Assembly (NCBI GenBank): GCA_958510875.1
Contig: OY294068.1
Span: 80,719,978 to 80,783,977 of the forward strand
Reading direction: 5' to 3'
DNA: 64,000 bases
From: Endomychus coccineus
Taxonomy: Eukaryota; Arthropoda; Insecta; Coleoptera; Endomychidae
Numbering within the stretch: the stretch's first letter is position 1; every line of letters begins with the position of its first letter. Both the position numbers and the translations under genes were made by a program. The notes below the pieces were generated by a model, which had not been told where the DNA came from, searched no databases, and was given only the letters and a program-made list of their open reading frames with translations. Shown one piece after another: positions 1-11,419 of this stretch.

Positions 1-290
1 CTACCCCTTCAAAATCTTCACCAATTATGAGTAAAAAAAAAATTTTTATCACACAGAACATAGCTTACCATGAGTATAAAATGCTTGCAAAAGCTGTTTT
101 CTGTACGATGAACGGTTCCGGAGATATTCGCAAAAAACCAAATTTTTTTTATCAATTTCAACCCCTGTATCTCAAAAACTAAGCGTCTCTGCATATATGT
201 TATCAGGAATTTTATGCTCAAAATCAAATTTTCTATCGTCTATCAAATTTTCCCGGTTAAGATCTGAGACAACCTGTATAATGCAGGCGT
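1..290. repeat. Possible end of a mobile element (non-coding)
   Basis: The stretch has the look of a transposon-derived repeat. It contains a phrase about leaving expressions such as CGGTTCCGGAGATATTCGCA and ends near 277-288 in ACAACCTGTATA, similar to the termini of many insect DNA transposons. No partner terminus is visible because the window starts inside it. The small ORF on the minus strand here shows no recognisable domain. This is a judgement by resemblance only. Confidence 0.3.
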
Positions 291-734
291 CTTACTGGCT
301 CGTAGCTCCGCTACACTAACTGCATAGATAACTCTACTCCGTAGAATGTTAGGTACCGAAACCGGGATAAGAACGCCGGGCGCGGAATGGTAGCCTACTA
401 AATGATGCCTTAGAGGGAAATTCGAATCAAGTTACACATTACATAACTGCAAATTTTACTGTCTAACTATTTAAATAGAAAATGAAAGTCGATAGTTTTT
501 ACCAATAGTTTTTATTCAACAACAGAGCTAAAACAGAAATATATAAAATATACATATAAATACAATTAAACATCAAAAACAATAGAAATGATTTAACACG
601 CTGATTGCCAAGGTAATTTTCAGGATTTCGGTGTGAAAATAAGCTAATTTTTGTAATAAAGTTTTTTGATGTTGGCATTCAATGTATTAAAAAAGAAATA
701 CATAAAATATAGATATAAATAAATTATGTTCCTA
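291..734. other. Unannotated AT-rich stretch
   Basis: I see no coding region, repeat structure or RNA gene here. A slightly GC-richer patch lies near 285-420. Confidence 0.5.
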
Positions 735-1240
735 TCAACTTGCAGTTGTACGATTCTTAGCCTTTAAATAAGTTTCTTCAGCCTGTTGACATAATGAAGA
801 ACAGTTTGGTGGTAGAATTCTATTATCTTTTTCTGTTACAATATTGTTCGCTCCATTAAAATAATTGAATATTACAAGCCGGGAAAAATGTTTAATAACA
901 GAATTTTCCAACATTTTTGAATGTTCACATTCAATGAAGTTGAAATTCACTGATACTTTAATAATGTTATTTTTTCCAAAATATTTTTAGTGTGGGTAAT
1001 TTTGAATAGCGTAAATAACAGAATATTATTATAGCACATTACCAAATTTTTTATGAATTCAAAATTGCAGTACTTTATCCTTTCAACTTTTGTCCAACAT
1101 ATTTTAGTTTTCATTTTCACTATATATCCCACTACATATGACAGTGATGCAGCTTCCGAAGGTCTTAAAATTTTTAAATGCTTGGGTAAGTGAAATGATG
1201 GTTCTTCTAAAGTTTCCACTTGTGGTTCACTGATCCCTAT
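735..1240 (-). pseudogene. Possible transposase C-terminal remnant (P/THAP-like?)
   Basis: Two overlapping minus-strand open stretches, 1219-947 and 950-735, may be consecutive parts of one broken protein. The upstream part contains SYVVGYIVKMK, resembling the 'AGYIVKK' segment seen in the C-terminal part of P-element/THAP9-like and related transposases. The downstream part has a C-x2-H pair followed by a hydrophobic helix. The frames differ by one base step, so it is broken or spliced. No DDE residues or THAP finger are visible. The identification is weak; it could be another transposase family or chance ORFs. Confidence 0.3.
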
Positions 1241-1872
1241 AAGAAATAAGATTATTGATAAAACTGATAAAAATAATTATGATACAATTTGTATAACATA
1301 TAATGTAAAATACACACCTGACTAATGAACTGCTGAAGTGTTACAAGTATACCACTTCTGTCTTCTTCACAATTTGCTCCAATAGAATGCTTCGATACCA
1401 AATTATTAACTAGCAAAGATTTATAAAATGTTACAAGTGCTTTACATGTTGGCTTGATAAATCTTTGGCCTCTCTGCCTAATTCGCCCAAAAAAATTTGA
1501 GTCTTTTCAATGACACATCACCGCCATGTCGACCTGGGCTTTTTTCTGAAGTTTGGAATTAACTCTATGTGACGTCACACTTCGATGAAGTAAATGTGAC
1601 ATCATTCTTATCTTAAAATATATACAAAATAATTTCGACCACTTTTGCGGGTTAAATGTATGCGTTTTATTTATATTTATAACCCCTGTTGTCATAATGA
1701 TTCAATAAAACACTATAGTTGCATTCGAATAACCGAAGGATGTCAAAAGTATCACTTGCAACGGGACTACCGCGCTCCAAAAAATGTAGTTTCTAATTTG
1801 ACTACTTTAAGGAGATATGCAAAATTTCAAATCCGTACGAACAATAAGAATGGCGCAATCGTCTCCACAGTG
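1241..1872. other. Unannotated intergenic stretch
   Basis: No supported gene. It contains a TGACGTCA palindrome near 1570 but nothing shows that this is a working regulatory site. Confidence 0.45.
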
Positions 1873-2855
1873 TAGTCGAGTCAAATAGGTATTAAAACAG
1901 GCCGACTTACGAAAATCAAACGATATGGACCGATTTTGATGAAAAAACTGCATTCGATTCGGGATGACGTCTAGAAAAAAGCTTACCGGTTAATTTTTTG
2001 TGCAAATTTGTTATTATGTTTTTAACCGAAAAACACTTTTATTAATTTGCAGCGTGAATGCTTTATTGAAGCAATGTTTTATTTATTGAACAATATGTAT
2101 TTGAGTTATTGAAAAAATGTTTGTAATAATATTCACTGAACCACAGAACAAAATAATTTTCACATAAAACGAATGAGAAATTTTACTAATCTGAACAACA
2201 GCAGCATCTAACAGTAAGTGACACGTGGTGATCATTTATTATGTATCTACATTACAATAGCAGCGTGGTCCACGTATACGTTGCCGCGTGTTTATTTTGG
2301 GGGGATGGCAGGGAGGACCGGTTTAGATAAACAGCTGCTCTATGAAGCGGTAGATGCCATAGAGATCTTATTATATGATGGATGCTGTGTTATAGTATAG
2401 TGTAGAATCCATAGTTTAAGAAAAATACCTACCTGCTACTCCCGCCCGGTTTTTATTACGTATATGTCCATAGTATATGTAAAAGATGCTGCGTGGAATA
2501 TAAAAAGACTGAGTAGAGAAGATGAGCGGGAATTTATTTCAAATTAAAAAATTAAAAAATTTTGAATTCGATTTTATTTTTGATTTAACTTAGTAACGAC
2601 CCCTTTTCAACAAGTTTTTAAGCATTTAACATAAAAAACAACCTCCACAACCCTTTACTAAAGATTTCGGGTTAGTTTTGATGAAATTTTGGAAATTGGT
2701 CAATTTTTCGGTTAAAAAAATAATAACAAATTTGCACAAAAAACTAACCGGTATGCTTTTTCCTACACGTCATCCCGAATCGAATGCACTTTGTTTCATC
2801 AAAATCGGTCCATATCGTTCGATTTTCGTAATGAAATACCTATTTGACTCGACTA
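1873..2855. mobile_element. Foldback element with ~160-bp inverted arms
   Basis: The left arm (about 1873-2035) is the reverse complement of the right arm (about 2690-2855). Both begin at their outer edge with TAGTCGAGTCAAATAGGTAT and share ACGATATGGACCGATTTTGA, TTCGATTCGGGATGACGT and TTTTTTGTGCAAATTTGTTA. About 650 bp of unrelated AT-rich DNA lies between the arms, with no transposase ORF. It is therefore a non-autonomous inverted-repeat element. No clean target-site duplication could be read by eye, and the superfamily is unknown. Confidence 0.75.
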
Positions 2856-3299
2856 GTGGGTTATATACGCTTTTCCACACGCATCATACACAGACATCAT
2901 CGCAAAAATAGTATAACGGTTTCAGAAAGGCTTGAAACTAATATTTCCGTTAGAATTCAATATACGGAAGGTTTTCTTAGACCGATTTCTCCTTATAGTA
3001 AGGAAAGTAAGAATATAGAGAAAGCATCACACAATATTTCAATAGGAACCTGTCAAAAATTTTCAACCGGAGGACGCATTTATATAGATTTCAGTAGTCG
3101 ATTGAGTAGCATACAGTTATGTAGAATGCTGAGTCGAATTTCACAAAAAATGGAAAGCAATTTCCTTTTTTTATCGTTATTAACGAATCAATGAAAAGCT
3201 AAGCTATCTTATCTTTGTTTTATTTGTTTAATCGAAGTTACAACGAATTAAAACAACACCTATTCAGTGCAGTCAAATGGGTATTGAATCCATAAGCCT
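2856..3299. other. Unannotated stretch
   Basis: A 116-codon open frame crosses this interval on the plus strand, but it starts inside the foldback arm and has no recognisable motif. I do not support it as a gene. Confidence 0.45.
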
Positions 3300-3690
3300 T
3301 TGGCAATAAAATCGTACTCAGGAGGTCAAAATTATCCGTAAACGACTATAAACTCAACATTTTGGTCAAATTCGTATACTCGTTAATAAATTATTTGTTT
3401 ATAACAATTCAAAAATTTATGTATCCATTTAAAGACCATAATAGCAATAAAATTATACTCAGGAGGCCAAAATTATCCGAAAACGTCTATAAACTCGACA
3501 TTTCGGTCAAATTCGTATATTTATTAATAAATATAATTTGTTTATAACAAATTAGCAAATTTCTGGGCTTACATACGACGATATTAACGATAAAATCGAA
3601 CTCAGAATGCAAAAATTATCCGAAAACGAACCTAAACTCGGGGAGTTTTGGTCGAATTCATCTATTTGATATCATCAACAAATAGACATT
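3300..3690. repeat. Tandem repeat, about 142 bp x ~2.7 copies
   Basis: Three successive diverged units begin near 3305, 3446 and 3589. Each carries a variant of ATAAAATCGTACTCAGGAGG, then AAAATTATCCGAAAACG, then TTTTGGTCAAATTCGTATA and a TAATAAAT/TTGTTTATAACAA segment. Spacing is 141-143 bp. The last unit runs into the Penelope-like piece that follows. Confidence 0.7.
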
Positions 3691-3915
3691 AAAGTATAGT
3701 CTGACCCCCACATACCATTTTGAACAAGACTCACAAATTATTTTGTAAATCCCGGATTTGTCGAAATAGAAAACTTTATCAAAGATGTTGCCTAAACTGT
3801 GTTTTAGCTTGTTTTTACATCTATAAACTGGTTGCATTGCACATTTAGAAAACAAACTATGGAACTATTATTAACTAGAAGGAGCATTTCAATTCGTTAT
3901 AAGGAACATATGTCC
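3660..3915 (-). pseudogene. Penelope-like element GIY-YIG endonuclease fragment, scrambled
   Basis: On the minus strand 3855-3658 encodes a stretch containing GIYKIICESCSKWYVG. This is the start of the GIY-YIG endonuclease domain carried at the C-terminus of Penelope-like element proteins, preceded by a linker rich in Lys/Leu. Right after YVG the reading departs from the family. The expected continuation appears instead on the opposite strand at 3874-3915 as TRRSISIRYKEHMS. The two halves of one domain therefore lie head-to-head, about 150 bp apart, which points to an inversion during or after insertion. It cannot encode an active nuclease. Confidence 0.75.
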
Positions 3916-5733
3916 GAAACCTGTTTTTCTCTCAAAGTGAGGGAAGTCACGTGATCAATTGATCATAGCTTTTTCAAGATATTCAAGCTAAGTTTTATAC
4001 GATAAGCTTCGGGTTCGCACTTGTTCAACTTTGAATGCTTGTGTTTCTCTTTTCGGTGAACAGGGCGCAATAACCTTCACCGAGCTGTAATTCGGTCAAT
4101 ATTGTTCCTAGATAGATGCGTAGGAAAAAAAAAGTGTGTGTTCATTGCCTCCAATTTTTGTTACGTACTTTTTTCCGATAAAATGTAAGGTTGCCAAATA
4201 TTTGATAAAAATCATTCGAAAACCTGCTCTTTTCTTTTACCGAAAAATGTACAACTTCAACCGCAAATCAACGATCGACTTTGCGAAAAAAGTGTGGAGG
4301 GCCTTTGCTTATAATTCATTACTCTATTCTATTCCTGGGTCATTTGAAATTTCAAAATTTCCACCTACGAGAAGGGATGGAATTCACCCTCAGGCATGAA
4401 GCGCACCCCGAGATCGCCTCAAAGTTTCATAAGAATCGGTGGTTCAAAAAATTCAAAAATTCAAAATTAATCTTTTTATATGTTCCCAGCCGGTGGACTG
4501 GTCACTTCACCAATTTATCGCCTGCCTTTTTTCTTATAGTCAGGTCAATAGTTTTCAAAGACGCTACTTTTTCTATCAATGATTCGCGCGAATGATTCTC
4601 CGGTAATTCCTTTTGGCGAGGCAGAAACTGTTATCAACGATAGTCTACTTGTATGTTGTTTCTACACATAAGGTTGCTAAAAGTTTGAAACGTCAATTTC
4701 GAACGATAGTAAAAATCAATATATTTATTCATTAGTAGTAGACTTTATTAAAAAGTCGAACAGTTTATCTCCAAAATATTTATGTCGCAATAACGCAATT
4801 CACATTGTTTCTTATTTGTGAAGCATTAAAATTGTTGAATATAAATGCATGTCGTTGACTTCTACCAGAAGGCAGCATTAGTAATAGTGGATAATTTGGT
4901 CACGGTATAGTAAATCTGCCAGCAGACCATTACCCATTAACTTTCCATATGTCAATCCACACATCTTTGGCATTGGACGCTTGTTATAACGTCACAGACA
5001 GTTGTTAACAAATTTTATGTTTATGTCATGTGTTGGCTAAATTCTTCGAGTTATTCAGCTTTTATCAAATATAATTTCACGTTATATACTTGATAGACCG
5101 TTCTAACAAGATTGTTATAAGAAGATCTGGAAGAAGATAGTCTTCCCTGTTTATTTAGGAGATAATGCCAAATCCATACGGCATATCTATAAGTGTTGGA
5201 ATTCATGAATGGCAAAATTTTATTTCGTACTCTTTAATTTTTTGCAAGGAGTATTCTATAACTGGAACATTCATCCACGATCTTGCATATACATTCAACT
5301 ATCGCTATTGTCCCAGTAATGATGAGACCCAAAAGTTTAGTTGAATGAGAAAAAAATATGAAATTTAATATTTCTCTCAAAAATGATCCAAGCTTTTTTA
5401 TGGAATAAGACATCAAAGACAAAATATGAAATATAAAAGCATCAAAATCAATTTCATTAGTCATGCATTTATGATTATTGTAAACTATTAACGGATGAAA
5501 GTCTGATAAACGATAAGATTGTAGTAGGTGTAAAATCATTTTATTATTTCATTCAATTCAAATATAAAATACTTCCGATTCCAGTTAATTTCAAACACTA
5601 ACAGGGAATGATTAGGATAGTCGTCAAACTTCAGTCAAAGCTTTGATACAACAACAAAGCTGTGCCGAGTAGTGACAAAAAGTGCTCGCGAACACCAAAA
5701 AAGTGCTTTTAAGGTTTAATCATTAAGCACTAA
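3916..5733. other. Unannotated stretch (no gene seen)
   Basis: Several 60-105 codon open frames occur, but none shows domains, codon bias or splice context. The interval near 4290-4470 contains low-complexity AAAAATTC runs and could be old repeat DNA. Confidence 0.45.
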
Positions 5734-7143
5734 TAGTGGAGTCATTCTACGGAAAAATGAGGCGAGGTTCGTAAAAATTTGATAGAGGTTGGGGAGGTGG
5801 AAAAAGTTGTTTCTTGTGATAAGAGTAATGATATTCCAGAATTTTCTACAAGAAATATTTGGCGGAACCATCCCAAAAATCCCAAAAACTGGTTTCTGAG
5901 CCTTTTTTTAGGTCAGTTTTGAAGTTTTAATTTTTTTCAACCCCTTAGACTTGTGACTAAGGTTTGGGACTTGGACCCTTTTATTGTTCATGTTCAAGGA
6001 AGCTTTGGTTCAAATTTGGAGTGTTTGCGATCTTTACTTCCCCTAGAATAGATATATAAATATACGTTTTTCGGGGTAAAAATTAAAATTGGGCTATTTT
6101 GATCAAATCTTCACCAAATTAGGTGAAATTTGGTGTCAAAGTAGATCATGGTGACCATGATGAGTGATCCAAAGATGAAGTTAAAATATCCAACAGTTTT
6201 GATAAAAATCCAAATTTGGGAGATTTGGCCCAAATTTTGAAGATGCCGCTAATTACGGCAAACAAATCGCAGAGTACTCTCTTTGGACTCAAATTGAAGG
6301 TTATTTTATATAGTTTGACGTGATATAACTTGTTTTACAAGAATAGCCCATTTCTTGGCCATTTACGGCATATATATATATGCGCGCGCAGATTTCCCAC
6401 CTTTATTGTATTATAATAGGATTTTATCACTATAATATTGTTCTTAGAGTATAGATATGGCTTTTTTTGCATATGTATGTGAGAAAACATATACATTATT
6501 TATTTAAGGTCCGCTTGTGATAGACTGACAATTTTTTTACTACACGTAATAATTATTATAGAATATATAGGTATATACAACATAATCTGCGCTTTTTCTA
6601 ATTCAAGACGCGACAAAAATTTACTTCTGATTATGTGGACCACGCCTACCAATATTATCAGATAAAAATTGTTTTTTTAAAACAATGACAGGTAAAAATA
6701 TTTTGTATCTTATGATGTTTTTTCTTCTGTATTTTTCTGTTTCAAGAGGATGTCCGATTTTTCAATCTAATAATTTCTAATCTATAATTCTAATCGGCTG
6801 TTACAAATTTTAACGTTATTAAATTCAATAATCTCATCAAATTAACTTATAAATATTCCAAATTTGAACCAAAGCTTTCTTGAACATGGACAATAAAAGG
6901 GTCCAACTCCTAAACCTCAGTCACAAGTCTGAGGGGTTGAAAAAAATTAAAACTTCAGAACTGACCTAAAAAAAGGCCCAGAAACCAGTTTTTGGGATTT
7001 TTGGGATGGTTCCGCCAAATATTTCTTGTAGAAAATTCTGGAATATCATTACTCTTATCACAAGAAACAACTTTTTCCACCTCCCCAACCTCTATCAAAT
7101 TTTTACGAACCTCGCCTGATTTTTCCGTAGAATGACTCCACTA
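5734..7143. mobile_element. Long-TIR element, TA target duplication (GTGGAGTC family, 1.4 kb)
   Basis: Inverted arms of about 290 bp (5736-6030 and 6850-7141) start with GTGGAGTCATTCTACGGAAA and are closely matched through TGGTTCCGCCAAATATTTCT. A TA dinucleotide flanks each side (5734-5735 and 7142-7143), as expected of Tc1/mariner-type or other TA-targeting transposons. The ~820-bp core has no transposase ORF. The inner region near 6100-6260 resembles the centre of the 387-bp element at 25.5 kb, so both belong to one family. Confidence 0.8.
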
Positions 7144-8359
7144 TAAGCACTTCTAGCTAGAAAGTGCTTCCAAATCACAAGCACTTTGAACTAAACACTT
7201 GTTGATGATGGAGTATAATTTAATCCCAGTTTAATTTGTAAAATAGAATAATGGCCAATAAAAATTAAGCAGGAAGACATCAATAGTGTTGGTGTTTTTT
7301 TGGAGTCAGGTATTATGAATATCTTATGAAAAAGTTGAGAATTCAAGATGTCGGACGAGTTTTGGGATTGATTTTCAGATTCTACTCAAAGGTTTTATTT
7401 AACTTCACTTTTTTGTCTGTTTGTTTGGGTTAAATCTTGCAAGTCAATTTTGCTTCCAGTCTACCATTCGACTTGGAAGTCGAAGAGTGTTCATCATCGG
7501 GTGACAATGCATTTTGACATTTTTATATGGTCAATGAGAGAAGATATCGGCTCCAATATGGCCTGCAATTTTGTTTGTAGAAGTTTTTGGAGTCGGATTT
7601 TCTTTTGTCAAAATGGATCACTTCAAAATGGCGGATCCATGATGACGGAATAGTTACACGATTCATGGTGCAATTCTATACGGGTTTTCAAAATTGGTCA
7701 ACATTCAAAAATTCGCAATAGCGGCCAAATTTTGCCATTTATGATCTGATTCTTCAAAATAAAATTATCTAGGGGTTTTTTGGGTATAGGATTTTGAATT
7801 TTTCACCATATGAAACGGGCAAGTTTTGTGATGCGTGATTCCATTATTGGTACCTAGTGCTTTTTGGGGTCAGTAGGTATGAATGAATTTCTTGTCAAAA
7901 TTCGAGAATTCAATATGGTCAAATTCAAAATTGACTATAGACAAATTTGAAAATTAGTTACATAATCACCAACATCATCCAAAGCATTTATTTACCTTTT
8001 CAGTGTAAATCGTATTTTGTAAGGCAATTTTTTTCTCAAAGATGTAGCAACTTTTATATATGTCCTTGTATTGCACTATATATAGTAATTTCATTCCTCA
8101 AATTTGGAAAAAAATTAGACTGTGTGTTGTTATTGGGCAATTTCAAGACACGTTTTGAGTACTTCACTACTGGATTATCTGCATTGCCTTGGAAACAATC
8201 TACTGGAAATTCCCACTACAAATCACGAAAATGCTTCAAATTTCTCTTACTATCTGTTTCCTACTTTAGCTTTACGAACGAAGACAAACATTATGCAGTT
8301 TGATTAGCAAAACCGGTATGATTTCGTTCTACAAAAATTTTTATTTTTGCATATTATAG
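7144..8359. other. Unannotated; open frames without recognised domains
   Basis: An open plus-strand frame at 7947-8303 and an overlapping one at 8122-8307 show no domain that I can name. The second half (8030-8300) could include exon sequence of the same unit as the candidate exon at 8360, but no convincing splice pair was found. A region near 7480-7680 has repeated AAAATGG phrases like old repeat DNA. Confidence 0.35.
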
Positions 8360-8532
8360 TGCCATTAGATGATGAACATTTGACATGCATATATGTAATA
8401 CCAGCTTTATTAGGCGGAGTTCACCAACAGTGTGGTGTTCTTCCACTCAACGACTCAACCTCACTAGTTTTACACAGTTTTTACAATGCTTTGATTCCAT
8501 TTTTGAATATGTATTCACAAAGTGTAAATTGA
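8360..8532 (+). CDS. Candidate terminal exon of unknown host gene
   Basis: A pyrimidine-containing tract ending in TTATAG (acceptor at 8358-8359) is followed by an open frame of about 57 codons. It begins PLDDEHLTCIYVIPALLGG and ends in TGA at 8530-8532. A perfect AATAAA polyadenylation signal lies at 8548-8553, only 15 bases after the stop, and the non-LTR retrotransposon begins immediately after it. The peptide is hydrophobic and not low-complexity, unlike the surrounding noise frames. I recognise no family. Alternatively, it is a chance ORF. Confidence 0.35.
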
Positions 8533-8555
8533 AAAAAAGTATGACTTAATAAAGA

Positions 8556-9404
8556 TATGTGGGTTGATCATGTATCTGACCTCTCGACTGAAACGGCCTT
8601 GCATCATCTAGTCACACGAATAGATGATGCTATGGCCCAAGCAACACGCCCCGGTGGTATTTATGGACATCGAAGGGGAAATTTGGTAACACATCCGTCG
8701 AGTCTATTTGCTCAGCCGCTGAAAAGCATAGAATCGGCCCAACATTAGTCAGGTTGATTGAAGCCATGCTATCTACGCGTGCGATAAAGGCGCAACATAA
8801 CGGATGCGTTGTACAATACACCGCTACAAAAGGTGTTCCACCTCCGCTTCTGTGGGGTCTTGTATTCGATGGACTCGGGGAGGAATTGGAAGACGCTGGG
8901 TTTTATGCCCAAGCCTATGCCGATGACTTGATAAGCGTCACATTTGGGCAGCACTTGGGGACGCTGTGCGAGTTGCAAAACACGCTGCTCAGCATAGTGG
9001 ACGGCTGGTGCTGCACGGAGGGGCTCAGAGTCAATCATAACAAAATGGAAATTGTACTGTTTACTAGGAAACGTAAGCTGGGCACATTACCAGAGATTAC
9101 TTTCTCTGGCAAGGTCCTGGAGCTCAAAGGGTCGGTGAAGTTTCTGGAAGAAATCTTAGACTCTAAGATGATCTGGCGCACCTCGAATATCGAGTCCTCT
9201 GAGTCATTTCGGGATGCAGAAAAGCTTTCAGCAACACATGGGAATTACAATCAAATGTTCTTTATTATGATCAGGCCTATGGTTACCTATGCTGCCGTAA
9301 TGTGGTATCCGGGGTCAGGGACTAGTATGTCCCAGCGCCTCCTAGACCAACTCCTGCGTAAGTATATTGAGCTTTATGAGGTCGGCTCCAACGAGAGCTC
9401 TTGA
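8556..9404 (+). pseudogene. Non-LTR reverse transcriptase domain, broken
   Basis: Reverse transcriptase that would copy element RNA at the target site. The first part (8580-8748) carries STETALHHLVTRIDDAMAQA and degraded motif A. The open frame 8754-9404 (216 codons) carries motif C as YADD at residues 55-58 (8916-8927), followed by the thumb with GLRVNHNKMEIVLF. The region before motif C reads KGVPPPLLWGL, where the family normally has a longer QGG-containing motif B, so several residues have been deleted. A frame change separates the two parts. Catalytic aspartates of motif C survive, but the enzyme cannot be functional. Confidence 0.88.
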
Positions 9405-10140
9405 AGCTCACACCCACCAGATTACCACCTTTACACTTATACATAAAAACTGAGGTCATGAGAACGGCGTATAGATTGAAGAACCTTGGCCAGTGGACCA
9501 AAACGCACTACTCTCGTGAACACGATTTCAAGTGAGGCAATCTCTGAATGCTCCATACTAGAAATTAAGCATGATAGCATGATTCCAGCTACATGTCTCA
9601 CTTCTCCCAAAATACTCATCCCGGCATCCCGGATAGAGGAGACTGGAGTAACGAAACTCTCACCCTACTGCCACCAGGTGGATTCGTATGATTCTCATAT
9701 GGGTCCAAGGTAGGTCAGGCTTCTGGGGCGGGAGTGCACCTATAAAGGTCAAAGATCACTATCGCAGTGACTCTAGGCGCTTACTTCACGGTTTTTCAGG
9801 CGGAAGTCTACGGAATGTTGACTTGTGTCATGGAAAACCTTGGAAGAAACTATGTAGATAGGCGCATATATATTTGCACAGACGGCCAGTCGTCTCTAAA
9901 AGCTCTCAAATCACCCTGAGTCACATCAAGGCTTGTCGAAGAATACAGAGATACACTAGCTAAACTATCCAGGAGAAATAAAGTTCATCTCATCTGGGTT
10001 CCTGGATACAGTAGAGTTGAAGGAAATAAAATGGCCGACTCCCTGGCCAGGCAAGGGTCGTACAGCGCCCCAGTCGGGTCGGAGCCAATGGTGGCTTTAC
10101 CGAATTGCGAGGGGCAAAGGGTCTCGCCCTGTTAGGTCAA
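9405..10140 (+). pseudogene. RNase H domain of the non-LTR element, broken
   Basis: After the reverse transcriptase the frames decay, but translations show LPPLHLYIKTEVMRTAYRLK, then a DGS-like start near 9690, AEVYGMLTCVMENLGRNY near 9800, ICTDGQSSLKAL near 9870 and KVHLIWVPGYS then NKMADSLARQGS near 9980-10060. These are the successive D, E, D and H/D segments of the type I RNase H fold used by non-LTR elements to remove RNA from the hybrid. Stops and frameshifts interrupt it several times. Confidence 0.8.
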
Positions 10141-10161
10141 CTGAATAAAGAGTGGTCTTAG

Positions 10162-10503
10162 GTGTGGGGAGAATCACCACGTATGAGGCAGGCCAAGCTC
10201 TTCATCAAAAAGCCTGTACCTGAGCTCTCAAAGAAACATCATTCTCTGAATAGAATGAACATCAGAGAGATGACTGATGGAATCCTAACCGGTAACTGTC
10301 CTCTTAACAAACACCTTCATACTATATGTAGAAAATGCAGAGAGGTGGAAGAAACTGCCTCTCACATCCTGTTGGAATGCCCAGCATTAGTATCCCATAT
10401 GCACCGATACTTCGGAGAATCAAAACTGCTACCAGAAGAACTTATGGAAGCCAGCGCTGGCAATATTCTGGGTTTTTGGCGAGCCCCAAACCTGCTAGAA
10501 TAG
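10162..10503 (+). pseudogene. C-terminal CCHC-finger segment of the non-LTR element
   Basis: This 113-codon open frame ends the element protein. Residues 56-73 form C-x2-C-x8-H-x4-C (CRKCREVEETASHILLEC), the zinc-finger signature found at the C-terminus of RNase H-bearing non-LTR retrotransposon polyproteins. The sequence before it is rich in His and Lys. The frame ends about 85 bp before the ATG-repeat tail. The same segment recurs, more damaged, near 53.1 kb. Confidence 0.8.
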
Positions 10504-10586
10504 AACAGGCTTCCGATCATGTGGTGCACAATGGACCTCAACTAAATGGCCTAAGTGCACTTGGAGGCTAAGCCTCCTCCCCTCAA

Positions 10587-10607
10587 ATGATGATGATGAT
10601 GATGATG
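10587..10607. repeat. (ATG)7 microsatellite, 3' tail of retrotransposon
   Basis: Seven ATG units mark the 3' end of the non-LTR element. Copy 2 ends in a shorter run of the same repeat at 53332-53345. Confidence 0.9.
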
Positions 10608-11233
10608 TGGCACAGTGCTCAAGAGCAAAAGGTGGTTACAGTACTTAGACAAACACTAAGCAGAGTGCTTGGCATAGCCATGTACAGCATTGCCAGATTT
10701 CATCTTACATACTACAAGAACATATTCAACGATTGGAATCAAGGGTATATCTGCTTTATTGTTTGGATAGTACCCAATAGTAGTTTTTGTAGATGAAATT
10801 TCCAGCAAACTGAATATAAAATATGCTTCATTGCTTCATCCCATCCGTCGGTTAGCATGTTATTGCTTTAGTCAAGTACTTGAAATTTCCATTATATAAT
10901 TTCATTCAATTCTGGAGTATTAAATTCATCTTTATCCAACTCAATATTGGAAATAATTTACAATGACTATAATTTTAATTTTGAGTTATTTACTTTCAAT
11001 ATTCACTCAACATAGCAAACGCAATCAGTAGATCAAAGCAGTACAACAGATCAAAATCGATTTTTAGAAAATAAATATGAATAATGAAAGTTTGAATCAA
11101 AATATTAATCCACTTTTCTCACAGTTCTAGAAAACAATTGGTTAAATTAAGATGAAAGCTTAACTACAGCTGTGAGAAAAGTTGATTTTTTAAAGATTTT
11201 GGCTACACGAGAAGATAAAACCTATTGTTGCAG
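10608..11233. other. Unannotated stretch
   Basis: No supported gene or repeat. A polypyrimidine-poor AT-rich tract precedes the candidate exon at 11234. Confidence 0.45.
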
Positions 11234-11419
11234 GGAGAATTAATTGGAGGGTATAGGCATCAGGGAAAACCACTGGCAAATAGTTCGCCGTTAGATAGTA
11301 AAATCAAGTCTGCTAGAGATAGAAGTTCCGCAGGTTCCGAGAAATCGCCCACTTTTCTAGGACGTTCTAGGAAGGTCAATGAATTCGTAAACCATCGTCA
11401 GCCAAATTCAAACAAATAA
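11234..11419 (+). CDS. Candidate terminal exon of unknown host gene
   Basis: A splice acceptor TATTGTTGCAG ends at 11233. It is followed in frame by 61 codons and a TAA stop at 11417-11419. The peptide begins GELIGGYRHQGKPLANSSP and is rich in Ser, Arg and Lys (a basic, probably disordered tail). GC content and codon variety are higher than in the surrounding DNA, which supports real coding sequence. AATAAA overlaps the stop region (around 11414-11419). No matching upstream exon could be identified and no family is recognised. It may be the last exon of a gene whose other exons lie outside the window or beyond transposon insertions. Confidence 0.45.
   Translation, partial: GELIGGYRHQGKPLANSSPLDSKIKSARDRSSAGSEKSPTFLGRSRKVNEFVNHRQPNSNK

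Larger units (their letters stand above)
8556..10608 (+). mobile_element. 5'-truncated non-LTR retrotransposon (RNase H type), copy 1
   Basis: The interval holds, in order, a reverse transcriptase lacking its N-terminal part, a degraded connection region, an RNase H domain, a CCHC-type finger and a (ATG)n 3' tail at 10587-10607. An RNase H domain after the reverse transcriptase, plus a simple-repeat tail instead of poly(A), fits the I/LOA/R1-like group of non-LTR elements. The apurinic endonuclease and ORF1 are missing, as expected of 5' truncation. It directly abuts the candidate exon and AATAAA signal at 8.5 kb. A second copy is at 50.1-53.35 kb. Confidence 0.88.

Noticed and set aside
8769..9038. 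Minus-strand 89-codon frame
   Set aside because: Antisense shadow of the reverse transcriptase that contains YADD.
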